64,000 bases of DNA from Thuidium tamariscinum. Lineage: Eukaryota; Streptophyta; Bryopsida; Hypnales; Thuidiaceae. Positions 1 through 12,737 of this stretch are shown here, piece by piece. The notes under the pieces are model-generated. The model had not been told where the DNA came from, did no database searches, and saw nothing but the letters and a program-made list of their open reading frames with translations. A program made the position numbers and the translations under genes. Where the stretch lies: contig OX344754.2 of assembly GCA_947034885.2 (NCBI GenBank), positions 8,811,001 to 8,875,000 of the forward strand. The letters run 5' to 3'. Within the stretch, counting starts at the first letter, position 1. Every line of letters begins with the position of its first letter.

Positions 1-3000
1 TTGCAATGATAGTCGTGGAAACCAGCTTGAACGCTGTCCAAACAAGAAGGTATGGTATCGTTTGATTGCCGGATATTCTCCGATTTACGAGGAACGTTTT
101 AATGTGTTAATGTGATATTGCTTTATACGTTTTTAGTTGCTTGCATCACAGGACTTGGGCTACTTTTTTAAAAGCACAAGAACAGGATCTTGGCTCTAAG
201 GTCATAATTCCTAAAAAATGTGTACCGTATAAACTATGTCGTATGGGGTGGGGTGGATCTGCTACATCCAAATACTCCAAATATATTTCAGTAGTTAAAT
301 TCTTAAGCAAGTAGGGTTCATCTGTTGATGACATCAAATTCCATACTCTATACCTGGAAATATATGGTTGCTGGAGACTGAATTCTTTTCTCAAAATGCG
401 TCTGATTAAACGTTTTCCATGCTGTTCTTTAACTTACATTTTGTTGGGATTATTGTTTGCAGTGTGTTTGGATTTTTCTCTGTCCCGGCAAAATGGTAAG
501 GAGATCTACTCCTCTGAAGTAGTCTTGTTATATGTAATTGTTTCTGAAATATTTCATTTTTGATGGATGTTTTATTTATCATTGAACCCTCTAATACCCG
601 AATGGCCAAAAGGAGTTGAAACAAATCATTTAGGAAGATTTAAGGAAGATTACGAAATGTATCAATAGAAAGAAGAAGTCATACCCTACATTTTTGAACA
701 AAAGAAGTATGCTTTGAAAGTTACAATTATGGACCACCTGCTTCCAAAGTCAGGGACTCTTTTTATGACCTTAAAGACTCAGGGGTCATTAAATTTAGAT
801 TCTAATAGTATCTAGACGGAGTTGATTGCTTTGAATCTTCAACATTATGATCTCGCTCAGTGTATTGGACTCCGGCGACCAGGTATCCTTGGGCGCTTCT
901 GGCGCTGTTTCAGTTGTTGATGCCAAGGGCGTCGCTGCTTGGGCACCTTGCCGGCATTCTCTCTGGTTTTGCTTGTAAGTGTTTCCTTTCGTCTTTTCAG
1001 GTTCTTGGGAATGTTATGATGTGTGGGTGATATTGTCTGTGGTCCAAACTCTCCCCCTTGGTTCATAATGCCGTGATTTTCACATGCTCAACCCCTAAGT
1101 GGCCAAGCTCAAAATGAAGAGTCTCCTTTGGAACTTGGTTCTCAGGATGAGAAACTTCCAAATCATATGTTTTTTGTCAAGAATGTTGGGTATGATTTCT
1201 TCTTCGTTTTGGTATATTCTTATACCTGCTCTAAAGCCTCCTGAATCATTTATTTCAACTCCTAGTGGCCACTTTTGACCATTTAGGCACTGAGGGGTTA
1301 AGCCCACCAAGTTGAATCGCATGCATCTTGCTCTCTTAGAAATGGAAATGCCATTAGGGTTCTGTGCAATGCTTCGATTTTGTAGCATCAAATGAAATGA
1401 CTCTCGCTTCGATTTCTTGGGTCCATTGTTTAGGGTATAATTGAATGGTGAATTGAGTTAGAGAAGTCTGAGCCTCTGCATGTTTGTATCCAGATACATA
1501 TGGCCTCTTCTACTATGTCATGCTGAGTTCCACCAAGTACGCGTCCATCGAAGCGTTACCTTTTATGGTGAGTATCGTACTATCGCTACTTGGCGGTGTC
1601 CCCCTGTATGTTGTTTGGAGCCCATTTTTGTGCATGTTGGGGGTACCCACATTATAAGCTGTGTTTTTCTGAATAGGTCTGCACCAAAATAGGATATGTT
1701 TTGATTGTTGTCATCCTCAATACAATTAATAAAGCAATGTGGGTCCTTTATGTAGTACTAACTGAAAATTGCAGGCCCCTCTTGTTAGGAGACCTGGCTT
1801 CATTGTTGGAGGCAGTGGTGGCACAGCTCCATTCTCACTTCCTTCCATTTCTATGCCTGGGTGAGAGTGCACGGCTCCCTATTAGAGTAGTAGTTAATGT
1901 CAGTTGTTCGTATTGTTCAATATTTTTCCATTTAAAGTCTGTTGATTGTTGTGCTATCGCCGAATCACTTTGAATGAAGTTTTTTGAAGTTTTTTGGAGT
2001 TCCAGTAATTGTAGGGCTCACTTTAATTTCAGTCAATCTATTCGGAGATTTTACAGTTTAATCATGATTCACCATGTTTCTTCTACGTTTATATTAGTAT
2101 CTATTCTTGTAGCAATAGTCATCCCTGCTGAACATTGTAGTTTGCTGCTTTGTGGTTGTAGGAGCCACAACTTTCCTTCGTTAGGGGGAGCTGTGAGCAG
2201 ATTGCAAAGTTGGTTACCTCAAGCGAGGCAAGAGTCAACTGGGCCAGATGAGGTACACGCAGATTCCTTAGGGTAGCGTATCTCATGTGGTTGATTCTGG
2301 TGAATTTTTTCTCTGCTACACCTGATGTGTTCTTCTTGAGGTCGGAAATCTGAGATATTGATTTTTTGAATTTCTTCCATTTTAGAGAAATTGGTAGAGC
2401 TTGATTTTGCAATTCCATGTTCTGATATGCCAAACAACTTTTTCAAATTTCTTGAAGATCAACAGCAATATACACTACAATTATATAGTTGGCACTTTGC
2501 ATTGCTTAAGATTGCTCCTAATTTCATTTCATCACCCATGGATATGCGAAATCAGAATATGATCTTTCTAGGTCTCAAGAACATCACGTGATTTGCTTCT
2601 CTTTAACGGTCCTTTATATGCGATGCAGAGATTTCCTGGTCGTGGACAGTTATTAGGAAGTTCTGTTCCCCCGCCACCCCCGCCGGTTAGAGCACCGGTG
2701 TTCTCCGGTGTTTGGAGGCCCAAACCGAGTACCAATCAAACAGAGTTGGAAGCAAGACTTCTAGATCCCAGCTCTCCAGTGTCGTCACCCGACGTGCAGC
2801 AAAACTCTTCATCCACGCAACCTCAAAGCAGGTTTGTAGTACGAATTGCTTTCATTCCTTTTTTCAAAACCCGTTTAGGAATATGAGCTCGCTGTTGTTT
2901 AATGAATATCTTAAGTGCAGAAGTTTCTTTCAATCATGGTCTGCGGGCTTCCGTGACATGTTCCCATGTGGTTTAGTACAACCTTGCAACTGATGCCAAG

Positions 3001-3605
3001 GATTTGGTGCATTGCAGGGGGAGTATTCAACCGTTGAGCAATCCAGTTGGCAATCAGGTTGCAGCCTTATACTGGTTTCTGGATGATTTTCTTGTTTTGT
3101 AGTTCTTTTTCTTTAGTATCTATCTAATACGAAGAGACTTTGTTTTCTATCTTCAATCTTCTTTTCGTAATTTAAAATTTGTAAGGGTTTGTTGATGTAG
3201 GAGCCTAAGGCAGATAGCACTGCAGTTGCGAGCCTTGTTGCCATGGGATTTGACAAGGTAAGACAATTGGAATGTTGTCTGGAGGATGTAATTTTCCCCT
3301 AATTCTATGGTTGTGTTCACGAGCTGTGTAAATGAGTCCATGACCTAAGGATGTCATTTTACTTGAATTCAATATTATTTTGCTGTGTAAGGAGTCCTTT
3401 ATTTAAATCCCAGAGAAACGTTTCTGATCTCAATTTTCACGTGGGCATGAGCACTATGTCTCCGTCATTCAGTAGTTTCCCTCTTGCTCAACTTTTGACG
3501 AGGTTTGATCTTCGTTTGTGGATGCAGACCGTTGCATCAAATGCTTTAATTGCTGCGCAAGGGGATGTTGCAATGGCAGTTGATATATTGAGCTCTCAAG
3601 AATGA
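1..3605 (+). CDS. RBL15: Rhomboid-like protein with C-terminal UBA domain (3' part)
   Basis: This is the 3' part of a rhomboid-family intramembrane protease gene; the start and first membrane segments lie upstream. Exons deduced from phase and GT-AG sites: 1-49, 463-495, 883-974, 1494-1567, 1775-1860, 2162-2252, 2629-2831, 3018-3057, 3201-3257, 3528-3605 (TGA 3603-3605). The first exon reads AMIVVETSLNAVQ, just after where the family's GxSG serine motif should sit. Exon 883-974 reads YPWALLALFQLLMP then GHLAGILSGF; the histidine at 944-946 is the expected second member of the Ser-His dyad. Later exons give a proline-rich linker (RFPGRGQLLG, then a run of prolines) and a UBA domain (LVAMGFDK ... 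GDVAMAVDILSSQE). Linker and UBA order match Arabidopsis RBL15 from memory. Every phase joins without a stop, so the visible part looks functional. Natural substrates of this subclass are unclear to me. Confidence 0.88.
1088..1301. mobile_element. Possible small TTAA-flanked MITE in RBL15 intron 3
   Basis: Inside the 975-1493 intron, the segment begins TCAACCCCTAAGTGGCC and ends GCACTGAGGGGTTAA. These ends are approximate inverted repeats of the TTAACCCCT type seen in the T and U families elsewhere in the window. No internal similarity to those families was recognised. The left TTAA is degenerate (TCAA). Confidence 0.35.
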
Positions 3606-6600
3606 GTCGTGGCTTGATGCCTTCATCGGCCAATAATGCTCCAAGGACAGTTTGATTTCGGTATTTCGAGAGGGCGGAACTTGAATTCCAGTATTTTTTT
3701 ACGCACATCTAACCCATTTCAACTCACTACTTTCCTGTGCTGGAAGCAGTTCGCTTGACAGATTGTTCACCTTCGTTAAGCATCCATGAATAATAGTATA
3801 TTAAGGAGCAGATGCTGTGATATTTTGACAGTAGGTGGTGCTGATTCAATACATGTCAGTGTGCATATTCTATTTTGAACATTTCAGGGGTACATGATGA
3901 TAGGTTTTGTGTTCATTGCATGTACAATCTTAGGATAATCCATTGAAATCAGGAAGTTCCTACCTAGTGTGATCTTGAGATGAAATGAAAACTGAGGTTC
4001 ACTTTGTACAGTTTCTGCAAGTGTTCATGTCAAGCTTGGAGTATTCCTGTATAACCCAGTAGCTTGTGTTATGGTCATCCACATCTTAAACTGAGTGGAG
4101 GAATATTGAGAAGTTTGTGTATTCTTTTGAAATGGGTACAGTCTGTGCATCGGCTTTTCAAGGGCCTTAGCGGAACTGCTCGCCTTTCTGCTCAAAGTAT
4201 GATTCTGTTTTGTTAGGATTTGCAACTCGAATGCTTTGCATTCCATTCTCTGTAATTTGCACTCGTTCTGACTGCAGTTGGTGAAATTTTATGCATGATT
4301 CTTACAACTTGTTAACCGAGTCCAAAGGAGGAGAGCAGCTGAAATGGTGAATTGTTATGAACAAGTGAATAGACTTCGCGACAATCCCAACACGAACTGA
4401 AGCAGGAAGGCCATAGCTGGAATCATGAGTTAACTTAAACAATGCAACAAATGCATGCGCAGTCACCACAGTGAAATCATTTGCTGCTCTTGTTGTCCTC
4501 GTTATGAGCTAGTGGAATGGAGGTCGAGGATGGAGGCTTCAAAGCAACTACAGTAGTTTCCATAATCTTTTGTTGTTGGAGAGTTTTTACGGGGCGGTGA
4601 AATGGCAGATTGAAATTTTGCATGAGCTGCTTCAGGATCCACTAGGGTGGCCCGTGCCGTTGCCACGGTCTAATTTTTTTAGAAACTTCAAAATTCAACA
4701 ACTTTCATGCCGTAGGTTGGAACACCATGAATCAAAGCCTGTGCACCCCTCCTCGTCGAGGGCTTTCCGACGGTACCAAACATGCACCTGGGGGACTCAC
4801 GGTCCGAGAGATCTCAATGTAACAAACAAACAACGTATCTTCATAGGGGGATAATTTGATTATCTTACGCCCAATTAAAGATAGAAGTACTTGATTTTGT
4901 CCCACCCCCACCCACAATTGTAACCAAGATGAATTGACCCCTTCATGAGTATGTGATTTACGTATGGAAAAAACACTGTAATTTTTTTTTTTTGCCTCCC
5001 ATGATAAAATTTGGAATTTTTGAATTCATATTTGCAATCATATTAGTAGGGAGAGGTAAATAAATACAAAATGATGTGATACAAAGTAGGGGTGATTTTT
5101 TACACTTATTCCTTGGTTGGGGTAATGAGGGAGAATTTGGACACTTTCAAAATTGCTTTCATGAAGATTTGTAATTGGTTTGAAATATGATGCAATTTGT
5201 CATGAATCTAGAGGATGGGTGTGTTGAAATTGTACTTCAACATGAAATTTATGGGGAGTTTGAAATTCCAAATCCTAAATCTCAAATTTACTCTTTACAA
5301 AGCTTTCTAGCCCTAATTTGTCCTACACTTATACTTGTACTCAAAAAATTCTTTGTAAAGGTAGATTCATGTTGGTTTAGGATACAACATGTTTAACATT
5401 AAGTGCTTCTAATGTAGCAATGGAGGAGAGCCAATACCACAATTATAGAAAAATTGTTTTGTTAAGGATATATAAATAGAGATGATTTTTTTATAGAATT
5501 ATATATAATTGGGACCCCTAAAGCTCAAAGACTATCATACATGCCTAATGGGATAAGAAAATCTAATTCAAAAAATAGGCACCATAGATATTTTTAGAGG
5601 AGAATCTTTAGGAGATAATAATTTGTAGGTAAAAAATATGGATTTTGAATAAATATTCTAATTTCTAGAATTTGCCAAAAAAATCCTACTTTAGCAAGAT
5701 AATCAATATGAAATAGCTACCCTAATAGTCAATTATTGTAGATTTCACCAAAAAACATTCTAAAGTTGTCACCCCTAATGCAAATTTCTAAAAATTAAAC
5801 TTAAATATATTCTAATAATGGTATAAAAAAAATCACCTTATAAAAAAACTTTCCACTTATTTAGGATTTGATATGACACCCAATTTCTTGTAGGGGAAGA
5901 TCACTTAGTGTATCTATAACAATTAACAAATCATGTGTGTCCAGGTGATTTTTTGGCCCCCTATATATTTTTTTATAACTAAAATTCAACCTGTAATTTT
6001 GAGCTTTGCTTAATAATAACTATAGATTTCTATTGCCAAATAGTTCCAACTCAAATCCCAACTCAAATAACATATGAAATGATTTCTAAAATAGATTGAA
6101 AAATGAACTAAAAGGGTATAATTTTTTTTAACTCAAATATTTATAGGGAATGCATTTAGATGACAATTGCATCAATATTCAAGGAAAATATGCTTTCAAT
6201 AGAAATGTATTTCTTAAAAATTTTGTTCATTTTTTAAAGAAAAACTTCTTATATAAAATAGAGGTGTGAAAGTTATTTTCACCTCTATAGTGCAATCTCT
6301 TACTTCAAAATTCTGTTACTAATTAAAATTAACATATAAAACTATCAATAATTCAAAACATAAACATTCAAAGTAGTAAAATTTGTTTGTATATTTTTTT
6401 CTTTTTATTTAAAATTTCAGGACATAATATAGGGGGTCCAAAATCTTAACATTCGTAGTCTCTCATTGACATCCTAAGTAATCTCTTGTATTTTTTTGCC
6501 AAAGATAATTCGCATCCATTTGAAAAGAAGGTGTTTGAAATCCCTAATTCCTTAAAATGAAACTTATTGTTCAAACTTTTCAAAAAAGGAAATATGTCTT

Positions 6601-6995
6601 ATCAAAACATTAGAGATTCTAATGTAAGAAAATTGATTTGTTTTTCATTTCGTAAGGTTTCATTACAACACTTGTTTCAAAATGATCATTCAAGTAATAA
6701 TCTCTTTATTTACAAAATGTTCATTGTAAATGCAATCTTAGGTAGTTTCAAAGCCACTGCACTACCATTGCCAATAGTGCCTCTTACCTACTATTCTAAC
6801 TAAAAGTAAACAATTTATTCACTTAGCCATTGGCTTTAATTTACAAAAGCCATGCAATGGATTATGCAACTTTGAAAAGCTATTCATGGATAATAGCAAA
6901 TGCCTCTAGCTTCAAACAAATGATCACCAACATATCACCTTAGCAAATTTCAATGTTAGTGGCTCCTTCATAATCTCCTTATATTGAAATGAGAC
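3606..6995. other. Intergenic, no gene seen
   Basis: The 3' UTR and downstream flank of RBL15 occupy the first several hundred bases, of moderate composition. From about 4870 the sequence becomes very AT-rich with many short stop-bounded frames and no splice-joinable coding. A short GC-richer patch near 4640-4810 holds partial inverted repeats around a CCGTGCCGTTGCCACGG core and may be a decayed transposon end. I could not classify it. Confidence 0.5.
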
Positions 6996-7272
6996 TAAGG
7001 TAGGTACACCCAAAAGCGCCTTGTTCCTAAAAGCGCCATCTACAGTGCACATACATTTCCGAAATCAGTCATGTTCACAGACTGTAGATGGCGCTTTCAG
7101 AAACAGACTTTGACTGTTAATAACTTTTGCATACGGTATCCAAATCCTGCGTTTTTTGGTGCGTTGGAACATGCTTTCACTTGCCAACAAGACTACATAA
7201 AAATTTGAACTAATTCATAGCAGGAACTAGGCTCAGTATGAATAAGTGGCACTTTTGGGTGTACCTACCTTA
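6996..7272. mobile_element. 277-bp MITE, family M (copy M1)
   Basis: The terminal inverted repeats are TAAGGTAGGTACACCCAAAA on the left and its complement on the right (ending GTGTACCTACCTTA). Just inside the left end is a second inverted repeat, GCGCCATCTACAGT near 7034 pairing with ACTGTAGATGGCGC near 7080. A second copy of exactly 277 bp lies in opposite orientation at 47906-48182. The target duplication may be TA, because both ends abut TA, but this cannot be separated from the inverted repeat itself. No coding capacity. Confidence 0.8.
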
Positions 7273-8320
7273 TATGGCCATTTTCAATTCAATAGCCCTC
7301 ATTGACAGTGCATGTCCCAGCTTGAGAATCCAAACAATTGAACTTGTTGGGATTAACAAGGGTTGGAGATACCGCGTGGAAAACGCATTTTTCTTAGCTT
7401 TGTCTAGTGAACGGCGATGCTCATCAAAGCCTCATCTCTTTGCCTGTGTCTTTGCTTCCCCCTTTGCCCACCGTTGGAGGCTCCAGAGCTTATCAGCACT
7501 GGGAGGTTTGCTGCGAGAGACTGATTTGGAAGCGCCAACTTGAGCTGCTGCCCACTCTGTTTACTATTGATCTTGCGGAACTGTTTGGAGGTTTTACAAC
7601 CGAATTGTCGGTACGCTGGAGCGGTCGGTGGCTGGTGTATTTGCTGGGCGCTTGGGGTCGATGTGAAGGAGAGGTCGAGCTACACTTATGTTGCATTTCC
7701 AGGTACAGTTTGAATCCACTTCCGTGTGGGGTTGTTATGATCTTGCGTTTTAAGAGTTTGCTGTGGATGGAAGAAATGAAACAGAGCTAGCTTACCACTT
7801 CCATTGCACCAGTGCCACCTGCTAAGTGGTCAACTCCGTTTCTTTACCAGGATGCTCTGAAAACACTTTTGTGGCATGTCATTCCTTGAATCGTTGGTAG
7901 AATCATTTGGTGAGTCCTTTGGACTTGTCTGCAGTATATCTCCTGATTGCTTTACGGACTCGGTTCTTGGGTTTGGGGTTTTTGGTAGTAGATGGAACGC
8001 GCTAATTGGTTTTAGTGCTGGGACTTTGATGTTCCTACTGCCATAATTTTTCGTTGTGTGCACTTGCAGATTAAGAGTGAGAGGATTTATTGAGTTTTGG
8101 TCATTGTCACCATGGGTGTGGAGTTTCACTGAAGTTGCCAAAAGATCTCTCAATTCAAGCTTTTGTTAGAACAACTTTCTTCAAGCCTAAAGGTTATCTG
8201 CCTTTAAAACAGTGGAGTGAGAAATGAGTGAGTTTTAGCACAAGGGCATGTCCACTACCAACGTGTTGAATATTTGTTGAAAGAGTTGGATTGAGGTTCA
8301 TATTTTGTCGTTATTTTGTG
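7273..8320. other. Intergenic with one unrecognised open frame
   Basis: The stretch is less AT-rich than its surroundings. An open frame on the plus strand from 7407 to 7790 could encode 127 residues containing several Trp, Cys and Leu clusters, and a CAG|GTACAG donor-like site lies near 7702. I recognise no domain and no partner exon. It may be a decayed gene fragment or the ancient 5' flank of the kinase copy that follows. Confidence 0.3.
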
Positions 8321-9630
8321 ATGGGTGAATCAAGTGGCTCAAATAGTTTGGTGGCCCTTGCCAATGAATCCAAGCATCATGAAACTACCTCCATTTCTCC
8401 ACCAACTGTTTGTGAGCATGAGGGGAGCTCTATAGATGAAATGGAGGGCAGTACTATTGCAGAAAGTATTGAAAGTCAAAGAGTCATTGGAGCCAAGTGC
8501 GGGAGTTTGATTCTAACCATGAAGTGGCTAAAGTGAGCAACATGGAGCTTTTCTAGACTTTGCAAAGCCATCCCGCTTGGGGTCATTTCTTCAAGTTCTT
8601 TGGTGAAGGTGAAGGTAGTTGTGGTGAATTGGTGATGGGTCAAAAGTTTGCGGAGGATGCGCAAGCAGAGCTCTTTGATGTGCAAATAAAGTAGAATAAT
8701 CGAAAATTCAATAAATATGTCCAAGAATCTAAGCTTGAATATGTCTTGAAGGTGTTCAAGAAGGGTACTTTATTGTGATATTTGCAATCACAATGGCCAC
8801 AAGGAATGTTGCAAGATTGTGCAAATGTATGGAAATAGACATATTTTGGATTGCCACAACAATTAAGATTCCATTGTGATGTGCATTGTGCAACCTTGTT
8901 GGAAGATGGGAGGTTTGCTTTTGTGATGATGAAAGAAGCCAAAGATCTAGGGAGTATGATAGAAGAGTCCATGTTGACAAAACCAAATGACAAGGGACCA
9001 TTTTCTAAGGATAATGTTGAAGGCATTATGTATTATGTTGCACGTGGGATGGATCAATTGCATAGTCAAGGTATTGTTCACCGAGACATCAAAGCTTCTA
9101 ATGTACTTTGGTCTTGTGGATTTGCTTTCTATATAGCCGACTTTAAATGCTCAGTTGGAGTTGTGGGAACTGGATTCTTTAGAGCCCTTGAAATTTTGGA
9201 AGCTTACAAGCACGGAAATGTTAGTGAGAAGGATGAGTTATACTCCAAAGCAATGGATGTGTATGGCTATGGAATGATGTGCTACAAGATCTTGACAAGC
9301 AAACTTCCATTTGAAGGTCATCCACAAAATGACTATGACCTTGTGCTCCAAGGACAAAGGACAAAATTGCCCAAAGATGTTGATGATTGGATTTGGAAGT
9401 TGTTGAAAAGATGTTGGCACGAAAATCCTCTTGCTTGTCCTTCATCTAAAGAAATATTGAAAGTTCTTGTAGCTAATTCGAGAATATGTAGAGAAGAAGA
9501 AATATTCCTTGAAAGACGAGAAGTAGAATTAGGAATTAGGAAGGATTCCAAAGTGGCAAAGTTGAAAAGATTATTGAAGATGGTGAAGCTAAAGTTGATG
9601 TGTTCAATAGGAAGGAATCCATCTAGTTAG
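8321..9630 (+). pseudogene. Intronless protein kinase relic (TKL/RLK-like), broken
   Basis: A kinase C-lobe is open to the stop at 9628-9630. It shows HRDIKASNVL (codons from 9079), a degenerate metal-binding motif DFK in place of DFG (9139-9147), RALEILE in place of the APE-type motif, then DVYGYGMMCYKILTSKLPFE and CWHENPLACPS. Upstream, the same frame continues as recognisable N-terminal sequence (FFGEGEGSCGELVMGQKF, LKVFKKGT, QSQWPQGMLQDCANVWK) but is cut by in-frame stops at 8554, 8692, 8776 and 8836. The possible start ATGGGTGAATCAAG at 8321 is in another frame, so a frameshift is also needed. There are no introns, which suggests a retroposed copy, though no poly(A) tail or target duplication is clear. 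The C-terminal 250 residues could only be made from an internal start. Loss of DFG argues against catalysis. Confidence 0.8.
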
Positions 9631-10724
9631 ATTGTGTAAGTACTTAGTAGTGGATTTGTAGAAGGAAGCATAGGAGAATGTAAGTAGAGTAGGTAATAAT
9701 AATTGTGGAAGAAAGTAAGTAATAAGATGAGCATCAAAATGTATGGATGCTTGAATTTGGTTGTTTGCCAAACTTTGGAAGTATTTTGTTTACCATTTAG
9801 TAAGCTTTAGATGTTCAAATCACATAAGATTGTCTCTTTTGCAATGGCTTTTTATTTGAGAAATTGTTTGAGGCATATACAATTTGGTTCTCTAATTGTT
9901 TAGTTGAAGAAATGATTGTAAATGTTTAGAAGATTTTGAATGGATTATTTTTGTGTTTAAAATTCACTATAGGGAGAATATAATTATATTAATGTCATAA
10001 CCAAGTATTTGATTATTGTATGCTATCATTAATAGGTAGCAAGTTCAACACTTTTTTTAGAATAGTTAATTAATTTGACAAAATATGGTTTTAAATCCAA
10101 CTTTTTAATTTGCAGAGATAGAACATTTTTTAATTCAATTGATATAGATTTTAGCAAGTTGCCTTATCTTTATTTATGCTATATATCTTCACAAGGTGCT
10201 TCATGCTTAATGTGTGAAAGAAGGCAAGTATTTTACAAAAATAGGGAGGTAAGAAATACAACCATTCTTGTGGGATATTTTAATAAGGATATGAAAAGCT
10301 CAAGTGCCTATGTCCAAGTCGAATGTACAAATTGTTATCACAATTGCAATTAATTGAAAACTCATTTGAGTATTGTAAACTAAATTTTTTTTCAGTGGTG
10401 GAGTAGAGTAAAAAAAATAAACTTCAATTCCTTTGTTGAAATTAAATTCCAAAAAATAAGTTATGAATCAAAATAACTTTTGACAAAGATGCATCTTTTG
10501 TTTAAATGTGAAGAACTTTAAGGAGAAGGTTCATAAAAAAAGTTCCAAAAACAATTCAAATGATACAATAGATTGTATAATATATCAATGAAAAGATAAA
10601 AAATTCTCAACAAGAATGAAGGATATGACTCTTTTGCAACAATTATAAAGTTGTATTATATACTCCATATATATTATTAATTTCTACTATCTTAATTCAA
10701 TGACTTCAACTTCATATATCATTT
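9631..10724. other. AT-rich intergenic
   Basis: Nothing beyond short AT-rich open frames was seen. A plus-strand frame at 10075-10353 has a few Cys residues (for example CYISSQGASCLMCERR) but no recognised domain and no splice partners. Confidence 0.45.
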
Positions 10725-10888
10725 CACTAGAAGAAATCTACGTTTGCGTCAACAAAATCTACTTGATGTGTTTGTTGACGCAAACACAAAAACTGCGTTG
10801 AAGAACGCAGAAAAACGCAGATTTTGCGTTTGCCTCAACAAACACATCAAGTGGATTTTGTTGAGGCAAACACAATTTTCTTCTAGAG
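10725..10888. mobile_element. 164-bp CACTA-type foldback MITE
   Basis: The element begins CACTAGAAGAAA and ends TTTTCTTCTAGAG, a one-base variant of the mirrored CACTA end. It is flanked by the 3-bp direct repeat TTT (10722-10724 and 10889-10891), the target-site size known for CACTA elements. Inside, a 45-bp arm starting GTTTGCGTCAACAAAATC pairs with its complement at 10827-10872. Each arm is also self-complementary at its ends, so the whole unit folds into a long hairpin. Confidence 0.82.
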
Positions 10889-12005
10889 TTTGTTAAGATT
10901 ATACATACCATTGTAATCAGTGATGGTAATGTTGGGATCAAAAAAAGGCCCTATAAGTCCCATGATGTCATTGCCTTCATCTCTTATTTTCTTCATCATT
11001 CTATTAGCAGTTCAAATCTAGATCCTTGATGGATAGAGTTCTCCACAGTAATTTTATAGTTAGTCATATTTATCAAAGCAAAATTTATTATGTGAAATTT
11101 TGGTAATCAATTATTCCTTGGTTTATAAATTTAAGTTAATATACAACTTTTTTAATTGAAAGCCGTTTTTATATATAAATTTTAATATTGTTTTGTAGTT
11201 TAAATTCTTTGTTTTATTTATAATTTCAATTGAATCCTTTAAAGGTTATAGAAAATTGTATATAAATTAGTATATTTGACTTTTAAAATATAAATTATGT
11301 CCTAAAATATAGCAAGTTTTAGGCCATTGCAATTTTGTCATTTCTCATTTAGATCTCATTTTAACATAAAAAATTTATCAAGCTAAAATACAACACCATT
11401 ATAGGTAGTTCTCAAGTTCATTTAGGAATTGGATTACTATTCCATTTGGAAATTTTGAACAATTTCTTAAAATAATATATTTTGTGCAGTTTGAAGTTGA
11501 AGATCTATAACCACAATTCAAAATATGGTGTGACAAATTTTTGTCATGATGTTGTATTTTCTATACTATAAAATACTTCTATTTCAAGAATTTTAGATTT
11601 TTTCAAAAAATGATTTGTATATGATTTGTCTTTTCTTTAAATTTTCTTCAAAAATTTACAATTATTTGAAATTTTTTCAAGAAATTCAAAATTTTTATGA
11701 ATAATATTAGACATGTGATTCCATCTTTGAAAAATAGAAATAAGAAAATTTACTCATAAATAGAAAAAAAAATTGACAATACAAAGCCTTTGTAAAGTTG
11801 ACTATACAATACATGATCATATTTTCCGTAATTTAAGAATTAACCATTTTTTGTTGTAGGGGCTTCTAAATAAGAGTCCGGAAAAGGAATAGATGGATTC
11901 ATTGATGATAGTTTCATATGTTCTTTTGTTCAATATGAATTGCTTAACCCATAAAGTTTTTTTAACTATGTTTTCATCAAAAATGCTATAGCAACCATTT
12001 CTAGC
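10889..12005. other. AT-rich intergenic
   Basis: Extremely AT-rich with no coding or clear repeat boundary. Nothing supportable seen. Confidence 0.45.
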
Positions 12006-12737
12006 TTAACCCCTCCCTGCTGAAGGAGCCCAAAATTGGCCACCAAAAATTTGTCAGAGGCACCTTACTTAGCTCACAAGGAGGTAATTGCGGTACCACT
12101 TGAATGCATCAAATTAGAATTTTGTTACAGATACAAGTGTGGTTTTGGGGATGGTTTCCTTCAAACAAACTTTGAGTTTTGATTGTTTGATTTGGGAGTG
12201 GTCTAAAATTGCACATGGTAGTTGATTGATTATCACCGGCATTGGTTGGTCTCATACAATTGAGCTTTGGATGGATGTTGCCACACAAGGAGTAGTTTTG
12301 GTTGTAGAAAACTGCCATGACAGCCTTGACCGGTCAATGCTTCCAAATTGACCTTGCAATCCATGTAAAAATTCTTGTAATGCATCTTTTGCTCCACAAT
12401 TTTGAGAGGTGAATTTTGAGTGCATTGTGAGCATTTTCACAAATTTGTGAGAGGTTACAGTAACTACTCCACTTGCAAGCAATTCCAAAAAGCTTATTCT
12501 AGTCGCAAAAAATGGAAGTTTTTCTTTGGTCTGTACACATTGGATGCAAATTGCCAAAAATCTAACCGCTAGAATTTTGAAGGCAGACATCCCCACATCT
12601 GAACAACAAGGGCACTCAAAATCCCCACAATTACTTTGGCAAGATTCCTCTACAATCTCCCACATTTTAGTTTTTTTTGCATCGGGGGCCAAAAGTGTGC
12701 ACCCCACAACGTTTGACTGTGGGCGGTGAGGGGTTAA
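12006..12737. mobile_element. Candidate TTAA-bounded repeat with a minus-strand Cys-rich frame
   Basis: The segment starts TTAACCCCTCCCTGC and ends GGCGGTGAGGGGTTAA, so both outer ends are TTAACCCCT in inverted orientation; similarity fades after about 10 bases. Interior sequence differs from the T and U families. A minus-strand frame (12252-12782) of 176 codons crosses the right end and contains SNCGDFECPCCSDVG. I recognise no family. It may be a chance frame, or a remnant of a captured or transposon gene. Confidence 0.4.

Noticed and set aside
857-1391. Minus-strand open frames across RBL15 introns and an exon
   Set aside because: They lie antisense to exon 883-974 and to the intron MITE, with no splice logic or recognisable domains; the plus-strand reading is clearly the coding one.
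1494-1567. Suspected broken transmembrane exon in RBL15
   Set aside because: Joined directly to exon 463-495 it gave stops and frameshifts. Exon 883-974 fits between them and restores phase and similarity, so the gene is not broken.
8851-8853. TTG at 8851 as start of a 259-residue kinase
   Set aside because: Not a plant start codon here; kinase-like sequence continues upstream in the same frame through stop codons, so this is a relic boundary.
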